Source: Paraphoma chrysanthemicola (lineage: Eukaryota; Ascomycota; Dothideomycetes; Pleosporales; Phaeosphaeriaceae). Taken from it: 64,000 bases of DNA. The notes beneath the pieces were generated by a model. That model saw nothing but the letters and a program-made list of their open reading frames with translations. It was not told the origin of the DNA and searched no databases. The DNA lies in assembly GCA_020744225.1 (NCBI GenBank), contig JAGMWG010000012.1:496001-560000 (forward strand). Reading direction: 5' to 3'. Below, in pieces: positions 1 through 11,746 of this stretch (position 1 is the first letter of the stretch; each line of letters starts with the position of its first letter). The translations under genes and the position numbers were made by a program.

Positions 1-2714
1 CACGCAACTTGGCGAACGCGCTTCGAACCTTTCTGGCGGTCAGAAGCAAAGGATCGCGATCGCGCGTAGTATTGTCTCCGAACCCACCGTCTTGCTGCTC
101 GATGAAGCCACAAGTGCTCTCGATCCCAAAGCCGAGAAGATCGTGCAGCAGGCGCTTGATCGAGTTTCCAGAAATCGGACAACTCTGGTCATCGCGCATA
201 AGCTGGTAAGTTTCTTCCTTTCATTATACTGCACCTTGGCACCTTCGGTGGGACGTTATGATTACTAAAATCCGCTGCTTGATGTTGATCGCAATGCGGG
301 TATGTTCAAACGCTGCCAGGCCGTTGATAATGGCCTCAGTATTAAAGGCTGGAGGCCCTTGGTGTTTTGCAAAGACTGTACAGGATCCATAGACACACAT
401 AAAGGCTTTCAGAAGGAGGTGTCAAGGTGCATTACGGAGTATTTGAAAGATCTGATTGCTGACGAATCCAAAAGTCGACCATACGGAACGCGGACAACAT
501 TGCTGTGATGTCAAACGGTGCTGTAATTGAACAAGGAAGTCACGATAGCCTACTTGCCCTGGATGGCGCCTACAGTAAGTGGGTTGTTCAGAATAATGAG
601 CGATTATCGTTTTCTAATCTGCAGCAAAGCCCGTTTGGTTATGGCACAAGATCTCGGTCAGTCCCAAGATGAGACGAGTGCCGATGATGAACAATCAGCT
701 GAGAGAGTTGCTCTTATCCGCACTCAAACACGCGCTTCTGGCTTTGAAAATACTACCGATAGATCAGCCATGGATGGTATTAACTACAACCTCATTAGTT
801 GCGTCTTTATCATTTTGAAAGAGCAGGGTAATTTATGGAAGTGCTTCGTCATTATGGCAATCGTAACTCTCGCTGGCGGTAAGAGACTCTGTCTACCTAA
901 ATGGATTGGCACTAACTAGTGGCAGGAGCAACCTACCCTGCACAAGCAGTCTTATTCTCACGCGTTGTAGGAGCGTTCCAGCTACCTGCAGCGCGAGGGG
1001 TCGAGCAAGGCGATTTCTACTCACTCATGTTCTTCATCGTAGCGATTGGCAATCTCATCGTGTTCGCTGCCATCGGTTGGATTAGTGTCATCGTATCCCA
1101 GAATGTGGCCCGACGATACCGACGTGAGATCTTCGACCTCGTTCTCAAGCAAGACATGGCTTTCTTTGATGCCGAAGCAAACGCGAGCGGTGCCTTGGCC
1201 TCAAATCTCTCGAACTATCCGAACAACATGCTGGAACTCCTGGGGTTCAATTTGATGCTCATATTCATCAACATCGTTAATGTCGTCTCGAGTTCAATCT
1301 TGGCAATTGCGGTCGGCTGGAAACTCGGATTAGCTGTCGTGTTTGGAGCATTGGTACCCATCGTGTTCGCTGGCTACCTCCGCATCAGGCTTGAATTCAA
1401 GCTCGAAGAAGATACCGGAAAGCGCTTTGCGAGTAGTGCAGCGCTAGCCTCCGAGGCTGTTTCCGCCATCCGAACTGTTTCTAGTTTGGCTCTTGAACGC
1501 CATATTGTCGCGAAATATAGTGATCGCCTGCAAGGGGTTGCAACCAAGTCAATCAAGGCTCTCGTATGGACTATGTTTTGGTACAGCTTAACGCAGTCGA
1601 TCTCCTTCCTAGCCATGGCGCTTGGCTTTTGGTATGTTGTGGACCAGCCAGCATGAACAGCAATTAACATACGACAGGTATGGAGGACAGCTTATCAGCA
1701 CTGGAGAGTATAGCACGACACAGTTCTTCATCGTGTTTATCGGCGTGATTTTCTCGGGAGAGGCGGCTGCATCTTTCTTTTCGTACACTACCAGTCTCAC
1801 GAAGTCTGCTACTGCGGCGAACTACATCTTCTGGCTACGAAGACTGAAACCTGCCGTCCAAGAAGATTCTTCGAAGCCGCCCCACGATGACGGCAAAGAT
1901 AAAGGCCCAGCACACATCGAGATCCAAGATGTAGCTTTCGCTTATGAGTCAAGGCCACATGCGAAAGTGCTTGAAGGCATAGATGTCGATGTAAGTTGCA
2001 AGTTTGGCAGTCTCACAGTCAAAGCGCTCATATTTCCAGGTTCGCCCAAGTCAATTTATTGCCTTCGTCGGCGCTAGCGGCTGCGGCAAGAGTACCATGA
2101 TCTCTTTGCTCGAACGATTCTACGACCCCGTATCAGGTCGTATTTCATGCGATGGACTTGATCTAGTAGATCTTTGTCCGAAAAAGTACCGTCGAGATGT
2201 TGCACTTGTACAGCAAGAACCTGTATTGTACCAGGGCTCTGTGCGAGACAATATTGCCATGGGTGTGGATGCGGAGGTTACAGATGACCAGATTGACGCC
2301 GCAGCAAAGCAGTCCAACATCAGCGACTTCATTGCATCGTTGCCAGAAGGCCTATCGACGCAATGTGGACAAAAGGGCACGCAGCTATCCGGTGGTCAGC
2401 GCCAACGTATTGCGATAGCAAGGGCTCTGATTCGCGAGCCCCGGCTGCTTCTCCTCGACGAAGCGACATCCGCCCTCGACACTGAGTCGGAGAAGGTGGT
2501 ACAAGCGGCGCTTGAGAAAGTAAGCAAGGCAGGAGGGCTTACAACAATTGCCGTGGCTCACCGTCTGAGCACCATTAAAGACGCTGATATGATCATTGTC
2601 TTTGCTCGAGGAAAGATTGTAGAGAACGGCACGCACCAAGAGCTGTTGTCGAAGAGGGGTGTATATTATGAGATGTGCTTGGGACAGTCGATGGACCGTA
2701 CGATACCCTCATAA
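1..2714 (+). CDS. ABCB-type multidrug (MDR) transporter, 3' part
   Basis: ATP-driven exporter of the full-size ABCB/MDR type, cut by the left window edge. Exons by frame continuity: <1-205, 475-574, 630-878, 920-1631, 1678-1990, 2040-2714. The first exon is the end of nucleotide-binding domain 1 (signature LSGGQKQR, Walker B LLLDEATSALD, H-loop VIAH). A charged linker follows, then a second transmembrane domain, then domain 2 with Walker A GASGCGKST, signature LSGGQRQR, Walker B and H-loop VAHRLST. It ends at TAA 2712-2714. Introns 2-5 are 41-55 nt; the first (206-474) is 269 nt although the protein reads through it as HKL-STIRNAD, so it is one long intron. Family membership is certain; the substrate is not visible. 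Confidence 0.93.
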
Positions 2715-3925
2715 AGTGCAGAAGGCATAATGAGTTTTTTCTTTCGCGTTCAAATGTATTTTAGAATCTAGACATCTCCAAAAGAGGGCACTCCTCTCCT
2801 GCACAACAGACACGAAGTCGACTTCTGATCGAAGCTCACAGGTTCCTTTCCGGTGACGTCAAATCTAATGATTTGAATAGACGATCAACTCCGATGATTT
2901 GAATTGACACTTGAAGTATTCGTAATGCTCTACGCGGAAAGTGGAACTGCCGTCGACACGGTCATGCAGCATCCGCTTACATCATCCAAGCTCGTGCACT
3001 GACCATGCAGTACGAACTCAGGAATCGAAGCAGGGGCCTTCCACTCTCTCCAAGAACACATTAACACAAATACTTGGACGTCCATCATTGCCGCAACGAT
3101 GAAATCCGGTCAAATTCTCATGCACGTCCTTCTGGTCTCTCTGGGTTACACGCGATCAAACGTGAAATGATGGTCGCGCGAGCACGTCGCAATGTCACTG
3201 CACAACATTCAGTATCACGACTCTTTGCGCGCATCTACACCGCTGCCATCAGCAGAAAATTCCGATTCGCCTCGTTAGACTTGCCACGCGGCGCCTATGC
3301 GGCTGTTATCTCGCCTTGGGCACGCCACACTCTGCGTGAGATCTGAGGCACGAGTTGCTGCATCATCAGGCCTCAAAACAGCCAAGGTGTCTCGGATTCT
3401 CGCTTCGTCCAACCATCCATCGTCAACAGCCACAACACCCTGGAGACAGCCGTCATAGTAGATTGCAACCTTTTGCTGGATGCCTCGTGCACTTTATGGC
3501 TACGCACTACGCGCCCTGGCTGCCCATGAGCCTTAGTTTCAAGGACGTAGATCTCATCCCAATGAACGTATGTCCGTTTCACGGGCAGCTTCCCGCAAGG
3601 CCACGATGCCCAGGGTCGCGTGTGACCGGGCCCACCAATGCACATATTGGAGACAATGTGCGCTTGAGACGAGTGCCCCAGGCGGTAAAGTTCGAAGGTG
3701 CCAGACCCTATTGAAAGCATTGGCGTTCCCATTCCTCCATTGCCTCCCCTTCTCTCCGCTTTCTTAGGTGTTGGTACTCTTGAGAATCAGGCCATACTTT
3801 CTGCACTTCCGTTGATCGGTTTCATTCCTTCACTTCGTAGTCCTGGCGACCTGATCACTTTGCTCTTGGGACATACTGTAGCCAAGGGCCTCACACCACA
3901 TATCTACTTAATTCACATAGACACA
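2715..3925. other. intergenic, no gene seen
   Basis: 1.2 kb between the transporter and the next gene. Short open frames here lack coding character, recognisable domains and splice signals. A perfect CRE-like palindrome TGACGTCA lies at 2854-2861. The last 200 bases before 3926 are pyrimidine-rich and probably promoter or 5' UTR. Confidence 0.5.
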
Positions 3926-5439
3926 ATGGCCCGGTACCAACGCCTACGACCTGCCCCTGTCCAAATCTTTCCACGAAGGGTCCGCCGACAAGATCCAGCC
4001 GCAAGCATCGCTCCCGAGATACCTGAGGCGGAGGAAGCAGAAGGGCCAGAGTCTCCAGATTCGCCTGGCAGCAGCCCCGGCGTGGTGGGAGCAGCGTCGG
4101 AGGGCGATGAATCAGAGTCGGAAGATGAAGTCGGAGAGCCACCTTCGCCAGTCGAAAGTGGTGCGGTTGCTCCATCACAGCCAGCACCCGTGCCAGCACA
4201 ACCTGCGCAATCTTCCATTCCTGCATCATCTAGGCCAGTCAGCCCCCCAGCTGCCTCGAGGCTAGTTCCGGCCCTGCCATCCTTGTCAAATCCAACTGGG
4301 TCTGCTATCACCTCGAGCTCGTCGGCTACCGTACCGTCAGAAACCCCTTCACCGCCCGCATCCCCGGTATTCATTAGCTTCTCGTCGCAAGGCAACCTGG
4401 CGGCAGTTCCTCAGATCACTGAGACTCCGTCTCCTACTACAAGCACACGTCCGGCGCTCACGACAACAGCTCTCTCAGGATTTTCAAGCCGGGTTGCCCA
4501 AGTGTCAAAGCCTGATGAAACCCCATCTCCTACTTCTCCGTCTTTCCCAACTTCAACCTCGTCATTGCCGTCATCGTCGTCTTCGTCGCTCTTACCAGCA
4601 CAATCGGAGTTTGCGGGGCAGGAGGAGCCTCCTCGAAGATCACGTCCTCAGGAAGAGAGAACCTTGATTACAAAAGGTGCTGCTGCAGCAGCTATCACGC
4701 TGAGCGTTCTAGGTTCGTGCTACTTCCAAGTGACTGGCGGACCTTACTAACGTCGACGTCCCCAGGCGCCTTGGCAATCATAGTAGCAGCAATCATATGG
4801 TACAAACGACGCAAGCGTCGCCAGCTGCAATACAACCAGCGCCTCGCCGACGACGCCTTCGACCCGTCTAATACAGGCTCTCTACGGGCCCCAGAAACAG
4901 CACACACAACCAGCGCCCCGCTGATCTTTGGCGGCGCAGCCGACGGTGGCTCCCATCTCACGCGCTCGACTGAGCGGAGCACCACGCTCTTTGGCCCTGG
5001 ACCTTACGAGCGCCCTGAAACAGTTTCTACAGACCGCAGCCAGTCCCGCTTTCCCGTCGCTCCTCCACAACCAACTCCTAACCCTTTCGCCGACCCGCCA
5101 CTGAACAAGGCATACGACGTGCTCGCCGGACGACCGCGCTCAACAACACTCACGGACCGAGGGAGCTGGATCAAGAATCCTTTCAGGGACCCAGAGAGCG
5201 AGCGATTCGATCCATTTGGCGAATTACAGCAGAAAGCGAGACAGGAGAGGAGAAAATATGTTGAGGAGTCGAGGAAGCAGGCCGAGCTGGCGAGGGAGGC
5301 GGAGTTGATTAGGGAGTTTGAGACGAAGGAACGGATGGGATTAGGTGTACCTGATGGATTGGCAGCGAGGAAGGGGAGTGGAGTCACAATTGAAGGGTTG
5401 GGAGTATTGGATCGGAGCGGTGGGAGCGGGTATCGATGA
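3926..5439 (+). CDS. Ser/Pro-rich single-pass membrane protein, unknown function
   Basis: Not assigned to a named family. Exons 3926-4712 and 4766-5439; the 53-nt intron has donor GTTCGT, branch CTTACTAAC and acceptor CCCAG. Product 486 aa. Start chosen at the ATG in CACAATGGCC; an upstream in-frame ATG at 3698 would add 76 residues that look non-coding. The first ~260 residues are acidic, then very rich in Ser, Pro, Thr and Ala. One transmembrane helix spans the exon junction (AAAAAITLSVLG then ALAIIVAAIIW), followed by a basic stop-transfer KRRKRR. The cytoplasmic tail contains NPFADPP and NPFRDPE motifs and a Glu/Lys/Arg-rich helix. No signal peptide is evident. The layout resembles fungal wall-stress-sensor-like proteins, but that is analogy only. 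Confidence 0.75.
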
Positions 5440-5606
5440 GAGCTGAGTGGAAGGGAGGGATAAGCTAGGATAAGATGTAATTGGTAGGTGTGTGAGAAGA
5501 TACAAAATACCATGCATCTACCGCCAAACCCTTCATGCGACTTCAACGCTCTCAAGTTTCCTCATCAGCTCTTCTGAACCAGCCATCACCCACCTCTCGC
5601 AGCCAA

Positions 5607-6804
5607 CTAGACCGCCATTCCCGCTCCATCAAACCTCGGGTCCCGCGCATTCAATTCCTCATCATACTCAATCTTCACCTCCGTCTCCACGCCCTCCTCA
5701 TCCACCAACAGCGCACAATTAGCTCCAATCAAATGCCACTCCTTCTCATCGTACGTCGTCGGCTCGCTCGCCACAATCGTATGTTTCCCAATCTTCTCAT
5801 TTTCAAAACTAGCCTCCATGTTCACAATCTCCTTACTATCGGGATTGCCCGGGTACTTGGTGTTCAAGGTCCGGCCAGCGAATTCGGACCAGTACAGGCT
5901 GGGCGGCTGTTGAGTAGCGTGGTTGCGGAAACGAATGGCGAGCAGTTTCGTGCCGTCTGTTGTGCAGAAGTTGAGCGAGTTGGGGGTGTTTTTGGGACCG
6001 AGTTTAGTGTGTTGGAGAGTGAGGATTTGGATCACTGTTTTCTGTAGCGCTGCGATCATGGCTTTGAGTGGGTATGCTTTATCCCAAGTGGATTTGTCGC
6101 CATGGTTGGTTAGGTTGGTCATGTATAGCGCGGCTGCGTGTTCAGAGTCTGTGGACCCGAAGATGTTGCAGTATGCGTCAAAGGACAATAGGCCAGTCAT
6201 GTCACGCCGGATGGCGGAGAAATTGGATATGACGCCGTTGTGCATGAAGACGTGGCGGCCAAATACAAAGGGATGCGAGTTGACTTGTGTGACGACGCTG
6301 CCGCTCGAAGCGCGGATGTGTGCAAAGACGCAATGGGTCTCGGTGTTTTCGCAGAGAGACTTGAAGTTGAAGTCGTTGATGGGAGGAGATTGAGATTTGT
6401 AGAGTGCGGGTCGAGGACCAGTGACATGCTTAATGTACGAGGCGGTTGCATCGGTGTACCCTGGGATAGAGGTAAGAGGCTGTCCTTTCAACTATAAAGT
6501 ATTCCCTCTAAAGATACTTCGAAAGCTGAATATTATAGACCGATTCAATATTCTTCATTGTATTTGTACTAGAAGTAACATGTAACGTACAAGCGATGCC
6601 CAAGCCATCCATGTTCAGCAAGGAGTTCCGCATGCGAAGCAACTCATCGGAGGTATGATCGAGGTCTTTGTCTTTATCGTGTGGAAGGAGATGAGGTAGA
6701 TAATGCTCAGAGCACTGCTTGCTAATCGAATTGGCAGGAGTGATTAATACATCCGACAGGAGGCAAGGCTCCGAGGGAGAAATGTATGCAAACCAGCGAC
6801 ACAT
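5607..6804 (-). CDS. DUG3: DUG3-like class II glutamine amidotransferase
   Basis: Class II (Ntn-type) glutamine amidotransferase of the DUG3 family; in yeast DUG3 works with DUG2 in glutathione degradation. Exons 6804-6591 and 6460-5607 give 355 aa. The protein starts MCRWFAY, so after Met removal Cys2 would be the N-terminal nucleophile. Other family motifs are MDGLGIA-WYT across the junction, FAHIRAS, NSHPFVFG, FMHNGVISNF, GSTDSEH and IVASEP. The 130-nt intron (6590-6461) is longer than most here; its ends are fixed because only GCT T + GG TAC restores the family's IAWYT. Alternative frames through the intron hit stops. Family call is strong; substrate is inferred from the family. Confidence 0.9.
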
Positions 6805-6862
6805 AATGTAGAGCCAGGCGAAGATCGAAGAAAGTCAGCTCCACCAGCTGTTTCTGAGAAGA

Positions 6863-7280
6863 TCAAAGTGAAGCCTCAATTTTGGCTTTCGTCGTTCTGT
6901 TCCTTATGTACTGCCTAGGCGGATTTGTTGGCGCTCCCGTGCAGTCCACTAGTCGGGACGGTAAAGTAGTAGCGGAGGTGCTCCCTTCTACGTGTATGTC
7001 GCTGGTAGAACTCTCAGAGCTCATCAACTGTATTGAGGGCGCAGATGGCGCATGTAGGTAAATGCGGTGGAACAGAAAGAGAGTTTGACAAAGAGGACGC
7101 GGAAACTTGGCAAGATGTGACACGGGAGATCTGCACCCTCGACTGAGGCTGCTGCCGTCGCGGTCACCTACTACCAAAATTTGATGATTAGTGAACCCCA
7201 ACGAAGCTTCCCGAAAGACGTTACTCGTTCTTACCAAGTCCAAAAGATGTTGCAGGTGTGTTGATGTTGTCGCACAACTG
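6863..7280 (-). other. possible exon pair of an uncharacterised gene
   Basis: A frame open to a stop at 6863 joins cleanly to an upstream segment ending at 7235 if a 64-nt intron (7234-7171) is removed. That intron has donor GTAAGA, branch CACTAATC and acceptor GGTAG. The joined peptide reads NINTPATSFGL then VGDRDGSS. The upstream segment meets a stop near 7310 and no convincing start was found, so another intron or decay must be assumed. No domain recognised. This could equally be chance. Confidence 0.25.
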
Positions 7281-9979
7281 GTCGATCGACCGTGCGGGGC
7301 AGGAGCGGGGCGGGCATCAGCAGGTCGTTCATGCCAACTAAGTCGATGAAACGATATTTGGTCACTACTGTCTAGAATCGATTCCGCTTCTTTCCTACAC
7401 ATCGAAGAAACCGCCTGTCCACCAGTACACACGTCCGTGCCTTCGTTGAGGTAGTCAATAAATGCGACGGATGCTCGATGATCTGGTCTTTACTGCCTGA
7501 TAGCACCTAATTAAACGTCCTACCAAACACAATGCAGCGCCTTATCGCACTTCCTGGATATATCTGGAAGCACCTTAAGGTATCTCTTGTCGTTGACATG
7601 CCTAGGTGTCTAGGCACAGCATCATTCTGCACTGAGACGGGAACGATCCACATCTAGGCTTGAGTATCAAGATCTGATAACGAATGAGGCGAACGATTAT
7701 CCGGAACGTCCAAGTTCTCGACTGGTGATCGTCCAGTCTTGATGAACGATGTTCAATGTGATCTCGCCTAGCTTGACCAGTAGGACGTAGAATTTGTGGA
7801 TCATCTCGCCTTTGCCTGCATGCTCAGGATGATCGGAATATCCAGGTTGTTTTCAGATCGCTTTGACTAGTGCAGGAAGCTATCTTATCTCCACTGGCGC
7901 GAGAAGGTCATTATGAAGTCGGCGTTTCAATGGAAATCGCAGAGACGATGGATAGATTGCTTCAACAAAGCAGCCAATGTCTCAGCAAGATCTGGTTCTT
8001 CGGCTTCGCCGCATAACCGGAGAAGCAGGCTACGCTATACATTTAGCGTAGGTTTAGCTGCGTGGCCGCCACACACGGTCATGGCGACCTAGATCTCTGG
8101 GTGCAAGGCTTAGCGCTGCAGGCAAGCGCGCGTGTTTGTTTGCACGGCGGGCTCCGCAGGAACTTGCTGTAAGTGAATACAAAGTGATAAGATGTTGATA
8201 GAAAACACTCCAGAGGAGTCGTGAAGATGATCTTGCAAGTCGGCGATTCGAAGATCCGTAGGGTCACGTGTTCATGATGGTCACTTAGGTAGGTAGGAAA
8301 TGTAGGCCGACATACACATCTGATTGGCCTCCAACCTCATTTGTTGGAGTACAATACCGCCACATGCTGGTGGTCATCGCAGTGTTGCCATCATCAGCAT
8401 TGCGCCCTCCATCGAGCAAGGCGCCATCACGCTTATCGTCAGCCTGGATAAGCTGCACCGGCACCTGAGTGCAGTAATTGGCGCATCACCATTACAACGC
8501 GAGGAGTTATTTCCTTCTGGAAGACATGGTCTGTTCCATGCATATTGTCTGGGATCCTGCTGCCCTTTTTGTTCGAAGTTTACGCTGAGTGGCGCCGTGG
8601 TCACACTTGAAGACAGCCTTGACGCAGCCCTGAGGCCTCCTACATGCAACATTAGTCGTCGTTAACCTATCGCGTGTAAATAATACTGATGCACAAGGCA
8701 GATTCTTGGGTAGCACAAACGTGGCTGCTTGCTGTTGACGTTGAAATATGTCTCTGAAGTGACGAGGCTTAATCGTGCCCTTCACTGCTCGGCGGCACGG
8801 GCCTCACATCACAGCGTGGACCCAGCAACCGCTTTTTGGCCCTCGACTCAGGACGAGGACCCGGCGCTCAATGCCGTCATCTGGATCGCGTTGAGCTCAG
8901 CGCAACAGGATTCTGTCTGATAGACCACAATAAAATCGGAAGCTTATCACGCCTAGCAGTCGTGCGGACAAGGTTTAGATTGGCTGGGCGGTCAAGTAGG
9001 CTGCTCACGCTGCATCTGACGACCGCTTTTCTACAAAAGATACGAGAGGCTCTGTGTCGTAGCCATGCGCCGCAAAAAGCAAAGTCGCATCGATCCCCAG
9101 ATTTCCTCGATTCCGTGACAAATGGTTCGCTTGTGCTTGTTTTCCATGGCAAAGGTTCGCGACCACCCGTCAAGCCTATCCGAGGCTGCGGTTTTGCGCA
9201 CTTCTCCATCTGCGTTATTTGCTGGGACGTTGAGCCCGCAAACCACTTGTGGGCAGCGGAGCTTCAAGCGCGCACACAACTGGATTACGTTTACTGGATT
9301 GTCGTATGGATGTAGCGCTTCTGGACCCATGTCGCCTGCCCCAGTACCTGATCTAGGCGCACGTCTCTATCACGCGTTCTGTGGAATCCGCCGGTGGGAT
9401 TCGAGCCTCCAACGAGGCAATGCGGCTGGGATGGCTCACGGCCGCCGTCTGCGCAGCTAGCAGGTGTGGTGCATGCTGATTCGCATGCGCTCGTGCAACG
9501 AGCGGGGTTGAGGCGAAGTGCTGGGCCGGGGGCCTGCTGAAAACTCTGTGCCGTCTGCCGACGATCCATGCCCAGAGCTGTGGGTACATTCACTACTCCG
9601 CAAATCGTTAGTACAATCCGATTGCCTAGCTTTGCACCAAGCCGCTTTCGTCGTTCGGTCGCATTGCACGCTCACCACCGTCGGGATCCACAAGCAGGGC
9701 TTGGAGATGTCCCGCGCTTCCCAGTCGTATAAAGTCCGCGCCTATTACCCCCAGGCCGGGTTTGATAAGGGCGTCCCTCCAACTGCCACAGCTCCTTGCC
9801 CACCTCTACGTCCACTGACACTCAGTGCGACTCCATTTGTAGCTTCGGCTCCCCCTCCTTCCACGCAACTGATAGTCGACGTCCCTGCGCCAGATCGACT
9901 CCCAAGCAACAACTTGCCTCAAGCGACTTAACCTTACGCGACACATTCTCATTGCCTTTGCGACAAAGCCTTTGCGACC
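7281..9979. other. gene-poor interval upstream of the AGP2-like gene
   Basis: About 2.7 kb with only short, mutually overlapping open frames on both strands and no domain, tRNA, or repeat that I can recognise. The last 250 bases are the probable promoter and pyrimidine-rich 5' UTR of the permease at 9980. Confidence 0.5.
9728..9734 (+). promoter_or_regulatory. TATA-like box upstream of AGP2-like permease
   Basis: TATAAAG lies about 250 nt before the ATG at 9980 and is followed by a C/T-rich stretch that suits a fungal transcription start and 5' UTR. Position-based inference only. Confidence 0.35.
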
Positions 9980-11746
9980 ATGGGTGAAGAGAAGAAGTAT
10001 TCCGGCGAATTCGTCCGGGAGGCATCTCGCGATGGAGATATCCAAGTAGGAAACATGCACGACAACTCCGACGACCTACAGCGTCATCTTGGTAATCGTC
10101 AAATCCAACTCATCGCCATTGGCGGTTCCATCGGCACAGCGCTTTTCGTGAGTATCGGTGGTGCCCTCAACAAGGGAGGCCCGCTAGGTCTCCTCATTGC
10201 CTACGCCGGTTATTCCTGCATCATCGCTCTCGTAAACAACGCCATGGCCGAGATGGCATCATTCATGCCTGTCTCTGGAGGTTTCATCCGAATGGCTGGT
10301 CACTGGGTTGACGACGCTCTCGGTTTCATGGCTGGCTGGAACTTCTTCCTCTACGAAGCCTTGCTCATTCCCTTTGAGATCACCGCACTAAACATTGTTC
10401 TGCGATTTTGGCGAGACGACATTCCCGTCGCCGCAGTTTGCGCTGCTGTCATTGTGCTATATGGGTAAGAATAGCCGCCTGTGCTCGAGTCTCTTTGAGA
10501 GACACGGCTGACATTAGTAGTGCCTGCAATGTCCTTGCTGTCAAAGCATATGGTGAAGCAGAGTTTTGGCTCTCCGGCGGCAAAGTATTGCTGATCCTGA
10601 TCCTCTACTGCTTTACTTTCGTTACCATGGTCGGTGGTAACCCACAGAAAGATGCATATGGTTTCCGCCATTGGCGTGAACCTGGTCCAATTGCTGGTGC
10701 AACTAGCCTGGCTCGTTTCGAGGGTTTCCTTGGCGCACTCTGGGCAGCCTCGTTCTGTATCGTTGGTCCCGAGTACATCTCCATGGTTTCCGGAGAAGCC
10801 AAGCGACCCCGCGTGTACATCAAGAACGCCTTCAAAACCGTATACTTCCGTTTCGGTGCCTTCTTTATCCTCGGCGCCCTTTGCGTCGGCATCGTTCTGG
10901 CCTATAACGATCCCGAGCTCGTTGAGGTCCTCGCAGCCGGCGAGAGCAGCGCTGCAGCTTCGCCATATGTCATTGCCATGAAGAACCTCAGGATCACTGG
11001 TCTTCCGCACGTCGTCAACGCCCTATTGATCACCAGTATCTTCTCAGCCGGTAACACCTACACTTACTGCGCCACTCGCAGCTTGTACTCCTTGGCCATT
11101 GAAGGACGTGCGCCCAAGTTCCTGCGCAAGTGCACCAGGAATGGTGTCCCGATCTACTGCTTCTTGATCGTCATGATCTTCCCCTTCCTCTCGTTCTTGC
11201 AACTGTCGGATAGCTCCGCCAAGGTCCTGACCTACCTGACCAACATCATCACCGCCGGAGGTGTCATCAACTACATCGTAATGTGCGGCACCTACATTGC
11301 ATTCTACAAGGCATGCAAGGCGCAAGGTCTTGACCGCAAGACGCTGCCATACTGTGGTTGGTTCCAGCCTTATGGCACTTGGTTCGCTCTCTGCTTCGAG
11401 ATCGTTGTCGTTTTCGTCTACGGCTACTCGACATTCAAGCCCGGAAACTTTACTGCTGAGGGCTTTGTCACCTACTATACCATGGTCATCGTCGCCCCGA
11501 TCTTCTTCGTCTTCTGGAAGGTGCTCAAGAGGACCAAGTGGAGGTCTCCCCACGAGGTGGACCTTGTCTGGGATGCTCCTCTCATCGACGCATACGAGGC
11601 ATCCTTTATCACACCTCCGGTGGGCTTTTGGTAATCGCCTCTTGAATCGCTATTTGAGGACGCTAGCTAACATATAATGCAGGACTGAAATGCTCCAGCT
11701 CATTGGACTGAAGCGCAACGTACCAGTCGACAAGCGCGCTGTTTGA
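9980..11746 (+). CDS. AGP2: amino-acid permease, AGP2-like
   Basis: APC-superfamily permease of the plasma membrane, closest in its motifs to the AGP2 group, which in yeast affects carnitine and polyamine uptake. Exons 9980-10464, 10518-11630, 11683-11746 give 553 aa. The two introns (53 and 52 nt) have GTAAGA...GCTGACATTAG and GTAATC...GCTAACATATAATGCAG. The first helix carries IAIGGSIGTALFVSIG. Other family motifs are MPVSGGFIRMAGHWVDDALG, ALLIPFEITALN and GEAEFWLSGGK. A tiny last exon supplies the C-terminal WTEMLQLIGLKRN. About 12 hydrophobic helices are visible. Substrate is not shown by sequence. Confidence 0.93.

Noticed and set aside
3913..4395. 160-codon minus frame opposite the Ser/Pro-rich protein
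   Set aside because: Low-complexity coding DNA often leaves the opposite strand open; composition is only the complement of Ser/Pro codons.
9385..9425. B-box-like ATTCGAGCC
   Set aside because: Flanking bases do not form a T stem on either strand and no cloverleaf is possible.
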